NCBI GenBank assembly: GCA_905221605.1
Contig: CAJNDS010002643.1
Span: forward strand, 1 to 64,000
Direction: 5' to 3'
Length of the DNA: 64,000 bases
DNA from: Symbiodinium natans
Taxonomy: Eukaryota > Sar > Dinophyceae > Suessiales > Symbiodiniaceae
Shown: in pieces, positions 30,726-40,348 of the stretch
How the letters are laid out: each line of letters begins with the position of its first letter
How positions within the stretch are numbered: position 1 is the first letter of the stretch
The notes under the pieces: model-generated
The model's input: only the letters and a program-made list of their open reading frames with translations
Told to the model about the DNA's origin: nothing
The model's database searches: none
Program-made: the position numbers and the translations under genes

Positions 30726-31208
30726 ATTTGGGGCTTGGGTTTTGGGGATTTAGGGAGTAGAGTCCTGACAGTAGTGCAGAGCGGTATCATAAAGGCTCCT
30801 TGCGAATGTGGTCTGGCTCATCCATGAGCAAAAGCACCAGACAATCAAGCTCTCTACCCGAATTTAAGTGTCCAACTGCCGTGTCTTGACTTTCTTCCTC
30901 AATCCTACGCCCTAAGCCCCACACCCTAAACCCTAAACCCTAAACGCCCCGGAAAAAAAAAACTTCCAGCTCCTCGATCTGGATGCAGATCGCTGTACGA
31001 GTCTGCCCCTCGCTGACCTCAAGCAGGAACCTTGGTCCCCCAAGGGCCCGCATTTTTAGGGTTTAGGGTTTAGGGTTTTCATCGGGCGTGAGTTGGCTGC
31101 TTCTAGATTCAACAGCGATTATCGGGTTTTGGGGAGCTTTTCTCGGGCTTGTGTATGGCGTTTGATAGGGTTATAGTGCACCCGAAGCTCTAGACCCTGA
31201 ACCCTAAT
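30726..31208. other. Unique stretch, no gene seen
   Basis: Short telomeric tracts only (30926-30946, 31058-31080). Confidence 0.5.
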
Positions 31209-31330
31209 TACTTGGAGGTTCATGGGTAGTTATACGAAGCGTTCCAAGTATGGTTCATGTACTTCGAACTTGTAACCCCATTTTGGGGCAGTTATAACCC
31301 TGCTTATAACTACCCATGAACGTCCAAGTA
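31209..31330. mobile_element. Foldback family A, copy 3
   Basis: TACTTGGAGGTTCATGGGTA at the left and TACCCATGAACGTCCAAGTA at the right, 122 bp end to end, one mismatch over 20 bp. Confidence 0.88.
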
Positions 31331-31349
31331 GGGGTTTGGGTTTGTCTTA

Positions 31350-31470
31350 GGGTACTTGCATGGTCCCTAGCATGGGCCCTTAAATGGGTAACCCTATGTA
31401 CCCCTTATATACCCTATAAACCCATGGGCCCATACTTCAGAACCTGTTAAAGAAGGAAAGGGACCATACT
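31350..31470. mobile_element. Foldback family B, copy 5 (right end lost)
   Basis: GGGTACTTGCATGGTCCCTA and the core GGGCCCATACTTCAGAACC lie 19 bp beyond a family A copy. Confidence 0.75.
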
Positions 31471-31564
31471 AAATCTCAGGGATTTGACTCTCAACTGGAA
31501 TAAGAGTCCTGAGAGGGGCTCGGCTCTCAACATTCCTCTGGCACAGCTTAAGCTCTGAAGGAAG

Positions 31565-31723
31565 GTTTAGGGTTTAGGGTTTAGGGTTTAGGGTTTAGGG
31601 TTTAGGGTTTAGGGTTTAGGGTTTAGGGTTTAGGGTTTAGGGTTTAGGGTTTAGGGTTTAGGGTTTAGGGTTTAGGGTTTCGGGTTTAGGGTTTAGGGTT
31701 TAGGGTTTAGGGTTTAGGGTTTA
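31565..31723 (+). repeat. TTTAGGG array (about 22 copies)
   Basis: Near-perfect, one TTTCGGG unit. Confidence 0.95.
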
Positions 31724-32345
31724 TAGGATTCCGGTCCAAATACTTTTCGGAGCTCCATCTTGACGCGGGTTCGGCTGTGTTTTAAAGCGCAGGTCTATAT
31801 TTGCGCATCCCCACGATGGCATCGCTAGAGCGTATGGGTATTTCAGTGCTGTCCTGTCCTGGTTTCAGGTTGAGCACGTCTTTTCTTGGGGGCATAAACG
31901 TTCACAGTGTGTGGGGAGGGGCTTGTTACCGACGGCGGTTGTAGCACGCGTGACCATAAAAGATCCATGTCAATGTTGTGTCACTAACTCCACTTCCTTC
32001 TCCGATCCAGATCTAGGATGTGTGCTTACTCTAATGGCTTCCTTGGTTGCTGTTTAACCCCCACTAAAAGCTTAAATTCTAGCTCCCTTAATATGAAATT
32101 AGAGGAGCCCAAAACTCATAAAGTGATAAAGTTGCAGTAAAGTCCCACCTAGCTTCGGTAGAAAGAGCGCCGTGGCGCAAACGCTTGGTTTCCGGCGGAT
32201 GCCCGAAACACCCGATGATGTTGCTGGGGTCTGTGTGAAAGACCTGGCAAGCTTCGCGGCGTAATGGGCTGAAAGACAGATTCACGGTTCCGGAATACCC
32301 CCCCAAAAAAAATCCCAAAAATGCCCGAAAACCCCTAACCATAAA
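31724..32345 (-). other. Telomere-free unique stretch with a weak ORF
   Basis: About 620 bp without heptamers. A minus-strand ORF (32342-32088) reads YSGTVNLSFSPLRREACQVF with coding-like composition, but it has no ATG-proximal support beyond its first codons and no recognised domain. It could be one exon of an unrecognised gene. Confidence 0.3.
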
Positions 32346-32424
32346 CCCTAAACACCCGAACCCCCTAAACCCTGAACACCCTAAACCTTAGCCCCTAAGC
32401 CCTACACGCCCCAAACCCGACCCT

Positions 32425-32495
32425 AAACCCTAACCCCAAACCCCAAACCCCAAACCCCAAACCCCAAACCCTAAACCCTAAACCCTAAACCCTAA
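32425..32495 (-). repeat. CCCCAAA/CCCTAAA array
   Basis: Five CCCCAAA then four CCCTAAA. A lone family A terminus (TGGATGTTCATGGTACTCAT) follows at 32551. Confidence 0.88.
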
Positions 32496-32824
32496 GGTAA
32501 AAAAAGAGGGAGGGGCTGGGGATCCTAAAACTGCGTGCCCGGGATCGACCTGGATGTTCATGGTACTCATTAATCCAAGATGTACTTGTCACCCCAGATT
32601 AACCCTAATTACCCGAAGCCGTAAACCCTACTGAAGGGTTTAGGGTTTAGGGTTTAGGGTTTAGGGTTTGGTAAAACCCTACGCCCTGCGCCCTAAAATT
32701 CAAAGGGCTACGCCCGTGCGCGCGCCAGCGCATTTTGGGGCTTTGCTTCCAAAGCGGTTGCCAAATCTCAGCAACTCGGGGGTTTAAGAACATTGAAGAA
32801 GAACTTCTCAGCGAAGGGAGAGTT

Positions 32825-32871
32825 TCCTAAACCCTAAACCCTAAACCCTATAAACCCTAAACCCTAAACCC
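32825..32871 (-). repeat. Short CCCTAAA array
   Basis: Six heptamers interrupted by one TATAAA-type unit, immediately upstream of the minisatellite. Confidence 0.85.
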
Positions 32872-32934
32872 AATCAAAGTACGAAGCGAAGATCCGAAGG
32901 CTTCCCAATGCTTCACAAGGCTCCAAAAGTGTTC

Positions 32935-33265
32935 TCCTTCAGTTAAGGGTGAGCATACGGCACATGGCCATCCTTTGTTCTCTTTCAGTTTGAGGATGAA
33001 CATAAGGTACGTGGCACTCCTGTGTTCTCCCTCAAACGTTTTTTTTCTCTCAAAACTACGGGGCGAACATAAGGTACATGGCCTCCTCTGTTGTGCGTCA
33101 GTTAAGGGCGACATAAGGGTTCTTGATCCTCCTCTGCTGAGCTTCAATTAAGGGCGACCATAAGGTACGTAGTCCTTGTCTGCTATCCGTCAATGAAGGG
33201 CGAACATAAAGTAGAGGGCCTTCCTGTGTCTCCTTTTACTGAATTTAGGGCGACAACACGGCCCT
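32935..33265. repeat. Degenerate 46-48-bp minisatellite, about seven copies
   Basis: The core CA(G/A)TTAAGGGCGAACATAAGG recurs at about 32940, 32988, 33056, 33099, 33146, 33191 and 33239. Each is followed by a CTCCTCTGTTGTGC-like spacer. The word GGGCGAACATAAGGTAC is the most conserved part. Confidence 0.8.
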
Positions 33266-33580
33266 CGTTTTACGTGCTACAAGGCTTCCATAGGCTTCAT
33301 GAAGCCTCGACAAGCTCCAAAAGGGGCTCGAAAAAGACTGGAAGAGACTGCCAAACGGCTCCGAAAGGCTCCGAAAAGGCTCCAACATCTCTAGCAGCAT
33401 TCAAAAGTCTCTGCAGGGGCCCAACCAAGGGGGCCCGACCGATACACGCAAAACACATACAAAAGCAAAGAAACACAGTGGGCGCCGCCGAAACATGCCA
33501 AACACAAACACAGAACAATATGTTCACCCCGGGGCGCGACACCAAAAGAAAACATGTGCCAAAAGGCCCTCTGCGCTGGC
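33266..33580. other. Unique stretch, weak ORF
   Basis: GGCTCCGAAAAGGCTCC-type words recur near 33300-33390. A plus-strand ORF with ATG at 33193 spans minisatellite and unique DNA and ends in telomere-encoded LNPKP. It is not supported as a gene. Confidence 0.35.
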
Positions 33581-33690
33581 GGGCCCTAAACCCTAAACCC
33601 TAAACCCCCTAAACCCCCTAAACCCCCTAAACCCCCTAAACCCTGAACCCTAAACTCTAAACCCTAAACCCTAAACCCTAAACCCTGAAC
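33581..33690 (-). repeat. CCCTAAA array with CCCCCTAAA block
   Basis: Includes four copies of a 9-bp AACCCCCTA variant. Confidence 0.88.
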
Positions 33691-33769
33691 CCCTAGCCCT
33701 TGGGAAGCCCCAAGTCTCCCTGGGGCACCTCAATCAGCTGGCTGGGAGCCTGTGGGGTGCCAGAGAAAG

Positions 33770-34090
33770 CTAGGGTTTAGGGTTTAGGGTTCAGGGTTTA
33801 GGGTTTAGGGCTAGGGTTTAAGGTTTAGGGTTTAGGGTTTTAGGGTTTAGGGCTAGGGTTTAAGGTTAGGGATTTAGGGATTCAGGGTTTTCGGGTTTTA
33901 GGGTGTTAGGGTTTTAGTGTTTGGGTTTTAGGGTTGTAGGGCTTGAGGGTTTGAGGGTTTTGGGGTTTTAGGGTTTTAGGGTTGAGGGCTTTAGGGATTT
34001 AGGGTTTTGGGGTTTTGGGCTCTTGGGGTTTTCGGGTTTTGGGGTTTTAGGGTTTAGGATTTAGGGTTGAGGGTTTTAGGGTTTAGATAC
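33770..34090 (+). repeat. Long decayed G-strand telomeric region
   Basis: GGGTTTTAGGG, GGGTTTGAGGG and GGGGTTTTGGG words without a fixed period. 34091-34570 is unique, with a possible diverged family C copy (34094-34185) and a weak minus-strand ORF (34499-34269). Confidence 0.7.
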
Positions 34091-34892
34091 GGCGTTCCGA
34101 AAATTAGGGTACGTATTCTTTTGGGCTTCCTATAATGGTACTTGTATTTGGGAAACTGAGCATTACAGGGGTCCCTGTTGTGGGACATGCCCATATATCA
34201 TAGCTTTGTTTGCTGAATCTCCTCGTTAGACCCTCTCTCCACTCTTTATGTCATTCTTTCCGGGCTTGTTAGTTCGGGCTCTCAATATTCAGCCGACTTG
34301 TATGTTCGAGTTGTTGATGCGATGAAAAATGTATATGCGCCGTGCTGGAACCTGTGTATATGTACGTCTTTAACACCCTGCAGACGACGTCGCAACACGC
34401 TGAGAGATGCTGTGTGTAGCATATTGGGTGATGTAGGTACCATCTCAAACTTTGAGCAAGTTTAAGCTCCCCCTTCAGACTGATCCCGAAAATAGACAAC
34501 TCTGATCGCCGTCCAAGAGAAACCTAAGCATCAAACCAGCCTAAACTCCCTAAACTCCCGCAACTCCTTCAACTTCCTAAACCCTAAACCCTAAACCCTA
34601 AACCCTAAACCCTAAACCCTAAACTTCCCAAACCCCTCATCATCAAGCCCCTACCCACCTTCAACTCCCGGTCCACGACCTCGCGCAAGCCACCACCCCC
34701 AAAACCTCTTAAGGATCCAACAGGGTTTAGGGTTTAGGGTTTAGGGTTGAGGGTTTAGGGTTTAGGGTTTAGAGTTCAGGGGCCCCGAGTAGGCGCGCCT
34801 TTCCCGGCTTTTCGAGATCTGGCTCCACCTGATGGCACGGAGTGGGGTTTAGGGTTAGGGTTTAGGGTTTAGGGCTTAGGGTTGAGGGTTGT

Positions 34893-34962
34893 TTGTATGG
34901 GAGATCAGGGACCTCCATCATGGACCCCCAAATAGGTATCCCTAATTTCGGAAACCCCCACC
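34893..34962. mobile_element. Family C fragment
   Basis: Right part only: GACCCCCAAATAGGTATCCC and TAATTTCGGAAACCCCC. Confidence 0.55.
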
Positions 34963-35659
34963 CTTCTCATCCCTAGCCCTAAACCCTAAACCCTAAACCC
35001 TCAGGTACCATTATTATATAGTTACTGCTGAACTGCAGGACCCGGCACCTGACGCATGGTAAAGCTGTTTAGTGCCGGGTTGAGTTAAGGTTTGTAGGGG
35101 TTTTTAGGGTTGAGGGTTTTTAAGGGCTTAGGGCTTTTAGGGTTTCGGGCTTTTACCCACCCTCCCCCAAGATCCACACTTGGAGGGGGCGACCACTATC
35201 TAAGCTACCTTCAGAAGAACCATGAGAAATACTCCAAGGACAAAGTGCTGTAAATATCGACAAGAAGTTTAGAAGTTTAGATATATGTATGCAAGGCCTA
35301 CAAACAGAGGCATAACCCTAGGGGATTTAAGGTTTATGGATTTCAGCCTCAAGCCCTCCAGGGTTACAAGGTTCGAAATCGTGTAGGGAATGCCCAAATC
35401 TTAAACCCTAAACCTTAAAACCCTATCGGGTTTAATAGTTTGAAAACCTAAGGTCTGGGCATGTATACCTTCGGGAAATCTTGAGCCCTAAACTTTTAAA
35501 CCTTAACAGCATAGGGTTTAGAGGTCAAGGGTTTCGGTTTTAATTGCTGGCTTATGTTTAAATGCCTGAATAGTAAACCCTAAACCTGTAAGCCTTAACC
35601 CGATAGCAGACGTCAGGAAAGTCAAGACTACAAGCACTCGGATGCGGATCTTGGAAGGG

Positions 35660-35716
35660 GGGAGCACATATACATATATAATATAATATAGATACACGGA
35701 TAAGGATATATAACTA
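35660..35716. repeat. AT-rich microsatellite
   Basis: ATATACATATATAATATAAT-type run just left of a family J half-copy. 34963-35659 is mostly unique with scattered heptamers and no gene. Confidence 0.75.
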
Positions 35717-35845
35717 TAATGTTAACCTCGTATTACTAAACCCCCGTAAATTAACGTGCGCCAGGTGTCCCGGCCGCAATAATAAAGCCCTGGGAATAAA
35801 GTACGCCAGTCGGGGCTTGTTTTTTTTTGGGGGTGTCCGTTGTTC
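35717..35845. repeat. Family J, left half (copy 2)
   Basis: AATGTTAACCTCGTATTACT, GCCAGGTGTCCCGGCCGCAA and GTCGGGGCTTGTTTTTTTTT match 27729-27850. The pyrimidine-repeat right half is missing here and appears about 770 bp later at 36611. Confidence 0.85.
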
Positions 35846-35916
35846 TTTGTTTGTTTATGGAGAGAAAAGAGAGGGAGGGTTAAGGGTTTTATGGTTTAGG
35901 ATTTAATTAGGAAAAC

Positions 35917-36133
35917 ATGAAGCGATCAGATTTCGAAGAGAAACCTGAAAACCAAACTCATCAGAAACTTGCAGATTTTATTTGAGAGCCTTACTAGAGG
36001 ATTGAAAAAATCTTTCTGGCAAAGGGGGTAGCTTTGGAGGCCGGTGCCCTGGAAATAATCCTGAAAGATCTGCCCCTCGGAATAAAGTTCTGGAAATTCC
36101 TGCCGGAAAAAAATCTTCAAATGATCGCTTCAT
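35917..36133. mobile_element. Family K element, copy 1, with terminal inverted repeats
   Basis: 217 bp bounded by ATGAAGCGATCA and TGATCGCTTCAT. Pairing extends with few mismatches into flanking GAAAAC / GGTTTC. No transposase is encoded, so it would be non-autonomous. Confidence 0.8.
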
Positions 36134-36342
36134 GGTTTCATTAGGTTTAGGGTTCATGGCTTAGGTTTACTTAGGTGTTGTGGAGTCTTATTGAATTAGG
36201 GTTAAGGGTTTAGGGTTAGGGTTAGGGTTTAGGGGGTATGGCCTGGTCTCTAAATCCAGGGGCCCCTGCAATTAAAGTCTTAGGGTTTAGGGTTTAGGGT
36301 CTGGGGTTTAATTAGGGTTAAGGGTTTAGGATTTAATTATAG

Positions 36343-36545
36343 GAAAACATGAAGCGATCAGATTTCGAAGAGAAACCTGAAAACCAAACTCCTGAGAAAC
36401 TTGCTGTTTTTTATTTGAGAGCCTTACTAGAGGATTGAAAAAATCTTTCTGGCAAAGGGGGTAGCTTTGGAGGCCGGTGCCCTGGAAATAATCCTGAAAG
36501 ATCTGCCCCTCGGAATAAAGTTCCTGGAAATTCCTGCCTGAAAAA
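36343..36545. mobile_element. Family K element, copy 2 (right end truncated)
   Basis: Nearly identical to copy 1 (offset 432 bp). It breaks off after TTCCTGCCTGAAAAAAG, where telomeric repeats (TTTAGGG) begin, so the right terminal repeat is missing. Confidence 0.85.
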
Positions 36546-36610
36546 AGCTCTTTAGGGTTTAGGGTTTAGGGTATTAACCAAGCCCTGACCCGTAGAACCC
36601 TCCCAGCCCT

Positions 36611-36850
36611 TCTTTCTGATTCTCTCTGATTCCTATGATCGTCTCTGATTCTCTCTGATCCTTTCTGATCCTCTCTGATTCTCTCTGATCCTCTCTAATT
36701 CTCTCTAAGGAAAAGAATCCTGAGTGATTCTCTCTGATCCTCTCTAAGTCTCTCTAAGGAAAGGAATCCTTATTCAAAGGGGCCCCCACTCTATTTGGGG
36801 GGGTTTGATTGAAGGGGGGGGGGGGTTATTATTACGAGGTCAACATTACA
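36611..36850. repeat. Family J, right half (copy 3)
   Basis: GATTCTCTCTGATCC-type pyrimidine repeats, AAGGAAAGGAATCCTTATTC, CACTCTATTTGGGGGGG, GATTGAAGG, G12, then CGAGGTCAACATTAC. Matches 27860-28240 apart from the G tract length. Confidence 0.85.
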
Positions 36851-36857
36851 TCTGCTT

Positions 36858-36889
36858 ATACATATATATATATATACACACACACACTT
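36858..36889. repeat. (AT)n(AC)n microsatellite
   Basis: TATATATATATA then CACACACACA. Confidence 0.9.
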
Positions 36890-37124
36890 GTTTGTGCCAT
36901 CATCTGTCATTTTACGCATATCGGGGTTGTTCTTTATTCGAGGGCCGCTGCCTTTATCGAAATTCAGGCGCTTCGCCCTTGCGCGCTCTTGCGCGGCTCT
37001 AGCTTCATGCACATGTCCGTATTGAGCACAGTTGGAACATGATATCCTCACAATGGAACTCTACAGAGCAAAAACCGCAATCCGTCAACATAGTATTTTG
37101 AATATTCCCTTGGGTTTTGCAGAA

Positions 37125-37234
37125 CCCAAAGGGTCCATGTACCTGTATGGTAGATACTTGGGCCTTCAAGGGGTTCCTATATAGTAGCTTTAGGGCCCAA
37201 GTATATGCCATAGAGGTACATGGACCCTTAGGGT
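37125..37234. mobile_element. Foldback family I, copy 1
   Basis: CCCAAAGGGTCCATGTACCT at the left, AGGTACATGGACCCTTAGGG at the right, about 110 bp. It lies about 250 bp downstream of the stop of gene 1. A second copy lies in inverted orientation upstream of the gene at 39975. Confidence 0.85.
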
Positions 37235-37480
37235 AAATAAACCCTAAACCCTAAACCCTAAGCACTACTTCCAAGGGGCTATAGACAAGGGTTAACGGTT
37301 CCAGAATTTTAGTGGGCTTCGGGGATCCTGCTATGACGGATGCCAGATCAGGGGTTTAGGGTTTAGGGCTTAGGGTTTAGGGTTTAGGGTTTAGGGTTGA
37401 GGATTTAGGGAGACTTAGGGTATAGGGTGCAGTGTCTAGAAGCCGCCATTAAATAGACGGCATGAGGAATGTTTTCAAAA

Positions 37481-39806
37481 TCAAAACTCGCGGCAGGTCT
37501 TTAGACCAGACGCGTGCACAACAACTAACAAGCTCGGACCATCAAGACACACGAGTCCACTCGGCCAGGCCACATTTGCCAAGTTCTGGTTGAAATCATC
37601 GCCTACTCTCAAGGACTGCAAGCTGCCAGGCAACGCCACATTCTCCAAGCTCTGGTTGAAGCGTCCCCCGAAGCTCAAGGACTGCAAGCTGCCGGGCAAC
37701 GCCACATTCTCCAAGCTCTGGTTGAAATCGCCTTCGAAGCTCAAGGACTGCAAGCTGCTAGGCAAGGCCACACTCTCCAAGCTCTGGTTGAAAGAATATC
37801 CGAAGCTCAAGGACTGCAAGCTGCCAGGCAAGGCCACATTCTCCAAGCTCTGATTGAAACACATTCCGAAGCTCAAGGACTGCAAGCTGCCAGGCAACGC
37901 CACATTCTCCAAGCTCTGGTTGAAATCGCCTTCGAAGCTCAAGGACTGCAAGCTGCCAGGTAAGGCCACACTCTCCAAGCTCTGGTTGAAAGAATATCCG
38001 AAGCTCAAGGACTGTAAGTTGCCAGGCAAGGTCACGTTCTCCAAGCTCTGGTTGAAAGAACCTCCGAAGCTCAAGGACTGCAGGCGGCAAGGCAGAACCA
38101 CATTCTCCAAGCTCTGATTGAAGCGTCCCCCGAAGCTCAAGGACTGCAAGCTGCCAGGCAAGGCCACATTCTCCAAACTCTGGTTGAAAAAAACATCCGA
38201 AGCTCAAAGACTGCAAACTGCCAGGCAACGCCACATTCTCCAAGCTCTGGTTGAAACAGTGTCCGAAGCTCAAGGACTGCAAGCTGTCAGGCAGCGACAC
38301 AGGCAGCGCCACATGCCCCAAACTCTGGTTGAAAGAATCTCCGAAGCTCAGGGACTGCAATCTGCCAGGCAAGGCCACATTCTCCAAGCTCTGGGTGCTC
38401 AAGGACTGCAAGCTGCCAGGCAAGGCCACATTCTCCAGGCTGTGGTGGAAACACATTCCGAAGCTCAGGGACTGCAAGCTGCCAGGCAACGCCACATTCT
38501 CCATGCTCTGGTTGAAGCACTGCCCAAAGCTCAAGGATTGCAAGCTGCCGGGCAGGGCCACATTCTCCAAGCTCTGGTTAAAGTCGATTCCGAAGCTCAA
38601 GGACTGCAAGCTGCCAGGCAAATCCACATTCTCCAAGCTCTGGTTGAAAGAACCTCCGAAGCTCAAGGACTGCAGGCGGCAAGGCAGAACCACATTCTCC
38701 AAGCTCTGATTGAAGCGTCCCCCGAAGCTCAAGGACTGCAAGCTGCCAGGCAACGCCACATTCTCCAAGCTCTGGTTGAAGTCGTTTCCGAAGCTCAAGG
38801 ACTGCAAGCTGCCAGGCAAAGCCACATTCTCCAAGCTCTGGTTGAAGTCCATTCCGAAGCTCAAGGACTGCAAGCTGCCAGGCAGAACCACATTCTCCAA
38901 GCTCTGGTTGAAGCTTGGCCCGAAGCTCAAAGACTGCAAGCAGCCAGGCAGAGCAACATTCTCCAAGCTGTGGTTGAAATCGCCTTTGTATCTCAAGGAC
39001 TGCACGCCGCCTCCGAAGCTCAAGAACTGCAAGCTGTCAGGCAAGGTCACATTCGCCAAGCTCTGGTCCAAAGTCAAGGACTGCAACCCCTTTGGCATTT
39101 CAACATTCTCGAGACTGCACGCGCGGTACAGCTTCAACCTTGCTGCGGGTTAGTAGGGAATGAGGGAATGAGGTACACTACATCCCCCTATATATACCCT
39201 TTTTGGGGTACCTCATTATCCCCCTATATACTCTTTAAGGGATTATATAGGGTACCTCATTCCCTCATTCCCTACGAACCAACAGTAAGCAACGATGAGA
39301 TTGCGTCCTTTGCATGTACGTCCGTCGCACTCAGGAGTTGGCCCTCAATGGCTCGCAGCAACGCGTCGGCTGCGTGCCCCGCACCTACCTGGGCTGGCCC
39401 CTGAACCCTAAACCCTAAACCCTAAACCCTAAACCCGTGATATGAAGAATCAAAAATAGGATCCTCTTGCACCAAACAGTTTAAGACAACATGTAAACTT
39501 GGCAAGGGCAACCTGTTGAACCACATAGGTGATGACATCGCCCTGAACTTGCTCCAGCAGCGGCTTGAAATCGACCAAGGTATTGCCGCCAGACGCCAAG
39601 ACAAGCATGCCACCTGGCCGCAAGCCGATCCTTCCTGCGATGCTCTTGCGCAAGTCTTCTACGGTCATGTTGTCTTCAAGAGGAAGCTGCACTTCGGAAC
39701 CATCGAGGCCACAGACCTTCAACTGTCGGCGGCAGGCTGTCCGGCCATCAAACTCGTCAAGGCACTGACGTTTGGCAGTCCTTTCTTCTTGAGACCCACG
39801 AAGCAT
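37481..39806 (-). CDS. Ubiquitin-like / leucine-rich-repeat protein (gene 1), three exons, one frameshift
   Basis: The exon model is mine. Exon 1 is 39806-39513 (ATG at 39806, 98 codons), exon 2 is 39388-39276, exon 3 is 39138-37481. Residues about 29-98 resemble ubiquitin (LKVCGLDGSEVQLPLEDN... to GDVITYVVQQ). Exon 2 encodes a linker (VGAGHAADALLRAIEG...) that aligns with CGAGCAARSLKRALEK of gene 2. Exon 3 encodes about 25 LRRs of 22 residues (LSFGxxFNQSLENVALPGSLQS). Both introns are GT-AG and the frame continues across both junctions. Exon 3 has one extra base in an A7 run (38187-38193); with one base fewer the gene would encode 687 residues, close to the 708 of gene 2. The extra base may be a real mutation or an assembly error. 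LRRs imply protein binding; the partner is unknown. Plus-strand ORFs here are antisense shadows of the 66-bp repeat. Confidence 0.8.
39139..39275 (-). mobile_element. Intron 2 of gene 1: introner-like foldback element (family L)
   Basis: A 123-bp element (39153-39275) has perfect 24-bp terminal inverted repeats, GTAGGGAATGAGGGAATGAG+GTAC and its complement. Read on the gene strand, the element's first bases supply the GT donor. Its last bases join 14 nt of flank to form TACTAAC (branch-site-like) and the acceptor CAGCAAG. Removing 39275-39139 joins exon 2 to the LRR exon in frame. Gene 2 has no intron at the corresponding place. Confidence 0.75.
39389..39512 (-). other. Intron 1 of gene 1, containing a telomeric tract
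   Basis: 124 nt on the gene strand, CAACAG|GTTGCC ... CAGCCCAG|GTAGG, phase 0. About 33 bp of telomeric heptamers (39404-39436, TTTAGGG on the gene strand) lie about 15 nt upstream of the acceptor. Gene 2 reads straight through the homologous position (TYVVRK|CGAG). Confidence 0.7.
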
Positions 39807-39974
39807 GGCCCGAAATCCTGATGAGAAGTCGGCAGTGGGGCCTTGTGCCCCACCAAGTGTTTTTTGGAGCCCGTGTGCACTGGACGCTCCAGCACCGACC
39901 GACAGCTTACATACACAAACCTCTCCAACCGCCGCCCACGTGCCTACGCAAGCATCAAGCACTCCTCTCCCAAA

Positions 39975-40084
39975 CCCTGAGGGCCCATGTACCTATATGG
40001 CATATGCTTGGGACCTAAAGCTACCAAATAGGAACCCCTTTAAGGCCCAAGTATCTACCATGTAGGTACATGGACCCTTTGGGA
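39975..40084. mobile_element. Foldback family I, copy 2 (inverted relative to copy 1)
   Basis: Its reverse complement matches 37125-37234 at roughly nine in ten bases by eye (CCCAAAGGGTCCATGTACCT, GGTAGATACTTGGGCCTT). It lies about 170 bp upstream of the gene 1 ATG. Confidence 0.85.
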
Positions 40085-40194
40085 AAGTGAACAATCTCAG
40101 ACAGGGCAAGAACCCATCCACAACCGGCTCTGAGCGCCCTGCGCGAAACGCGTGATAGATGAAGTTATGCTCGTCTTGTCTCGCCTTGGCATGG

Positions 40195-40348
40195 GGTTTA
40201 GGGTTTAGGGTTTAGGGTTTAGGGTTTAGGGTTTAGGGTTTAGGGTTTAGGGTTTAGGGTTTAGGGTTTAGGGTTTAGGGTTTAGGGTTTAAGGTTTGGG
40301 GGTTAGGGTTTAGGGTTTAGGGTTTAGGGTGTAGGGTTTAGGGTTTAG
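40195..40348 (+). repeat. TTTAGGG array (about 20 copies)
   Basis: Near-perfect to about 40288, then small variants. Confidence 0.94.

Noticed and set aside
36791-37051. CSNCAQYGH motif suggestive of a retroviral-type zinc knuckle
   Set aside because: The final cysteine of CX2CX4HX4C is missing, the frame starts at GTG and soon reads microsatellite and G-tract sequence.
37590-39404. Long plus-strand ORFs (up to 428 codons) across gene 1
   Set aside because: Antisense of the 66-bp LRR repeat. The minus strand gives conserved LRRs and a ubiquitin-like domain; the plus frames give only periodic KLKDCKLPG-type sequence.
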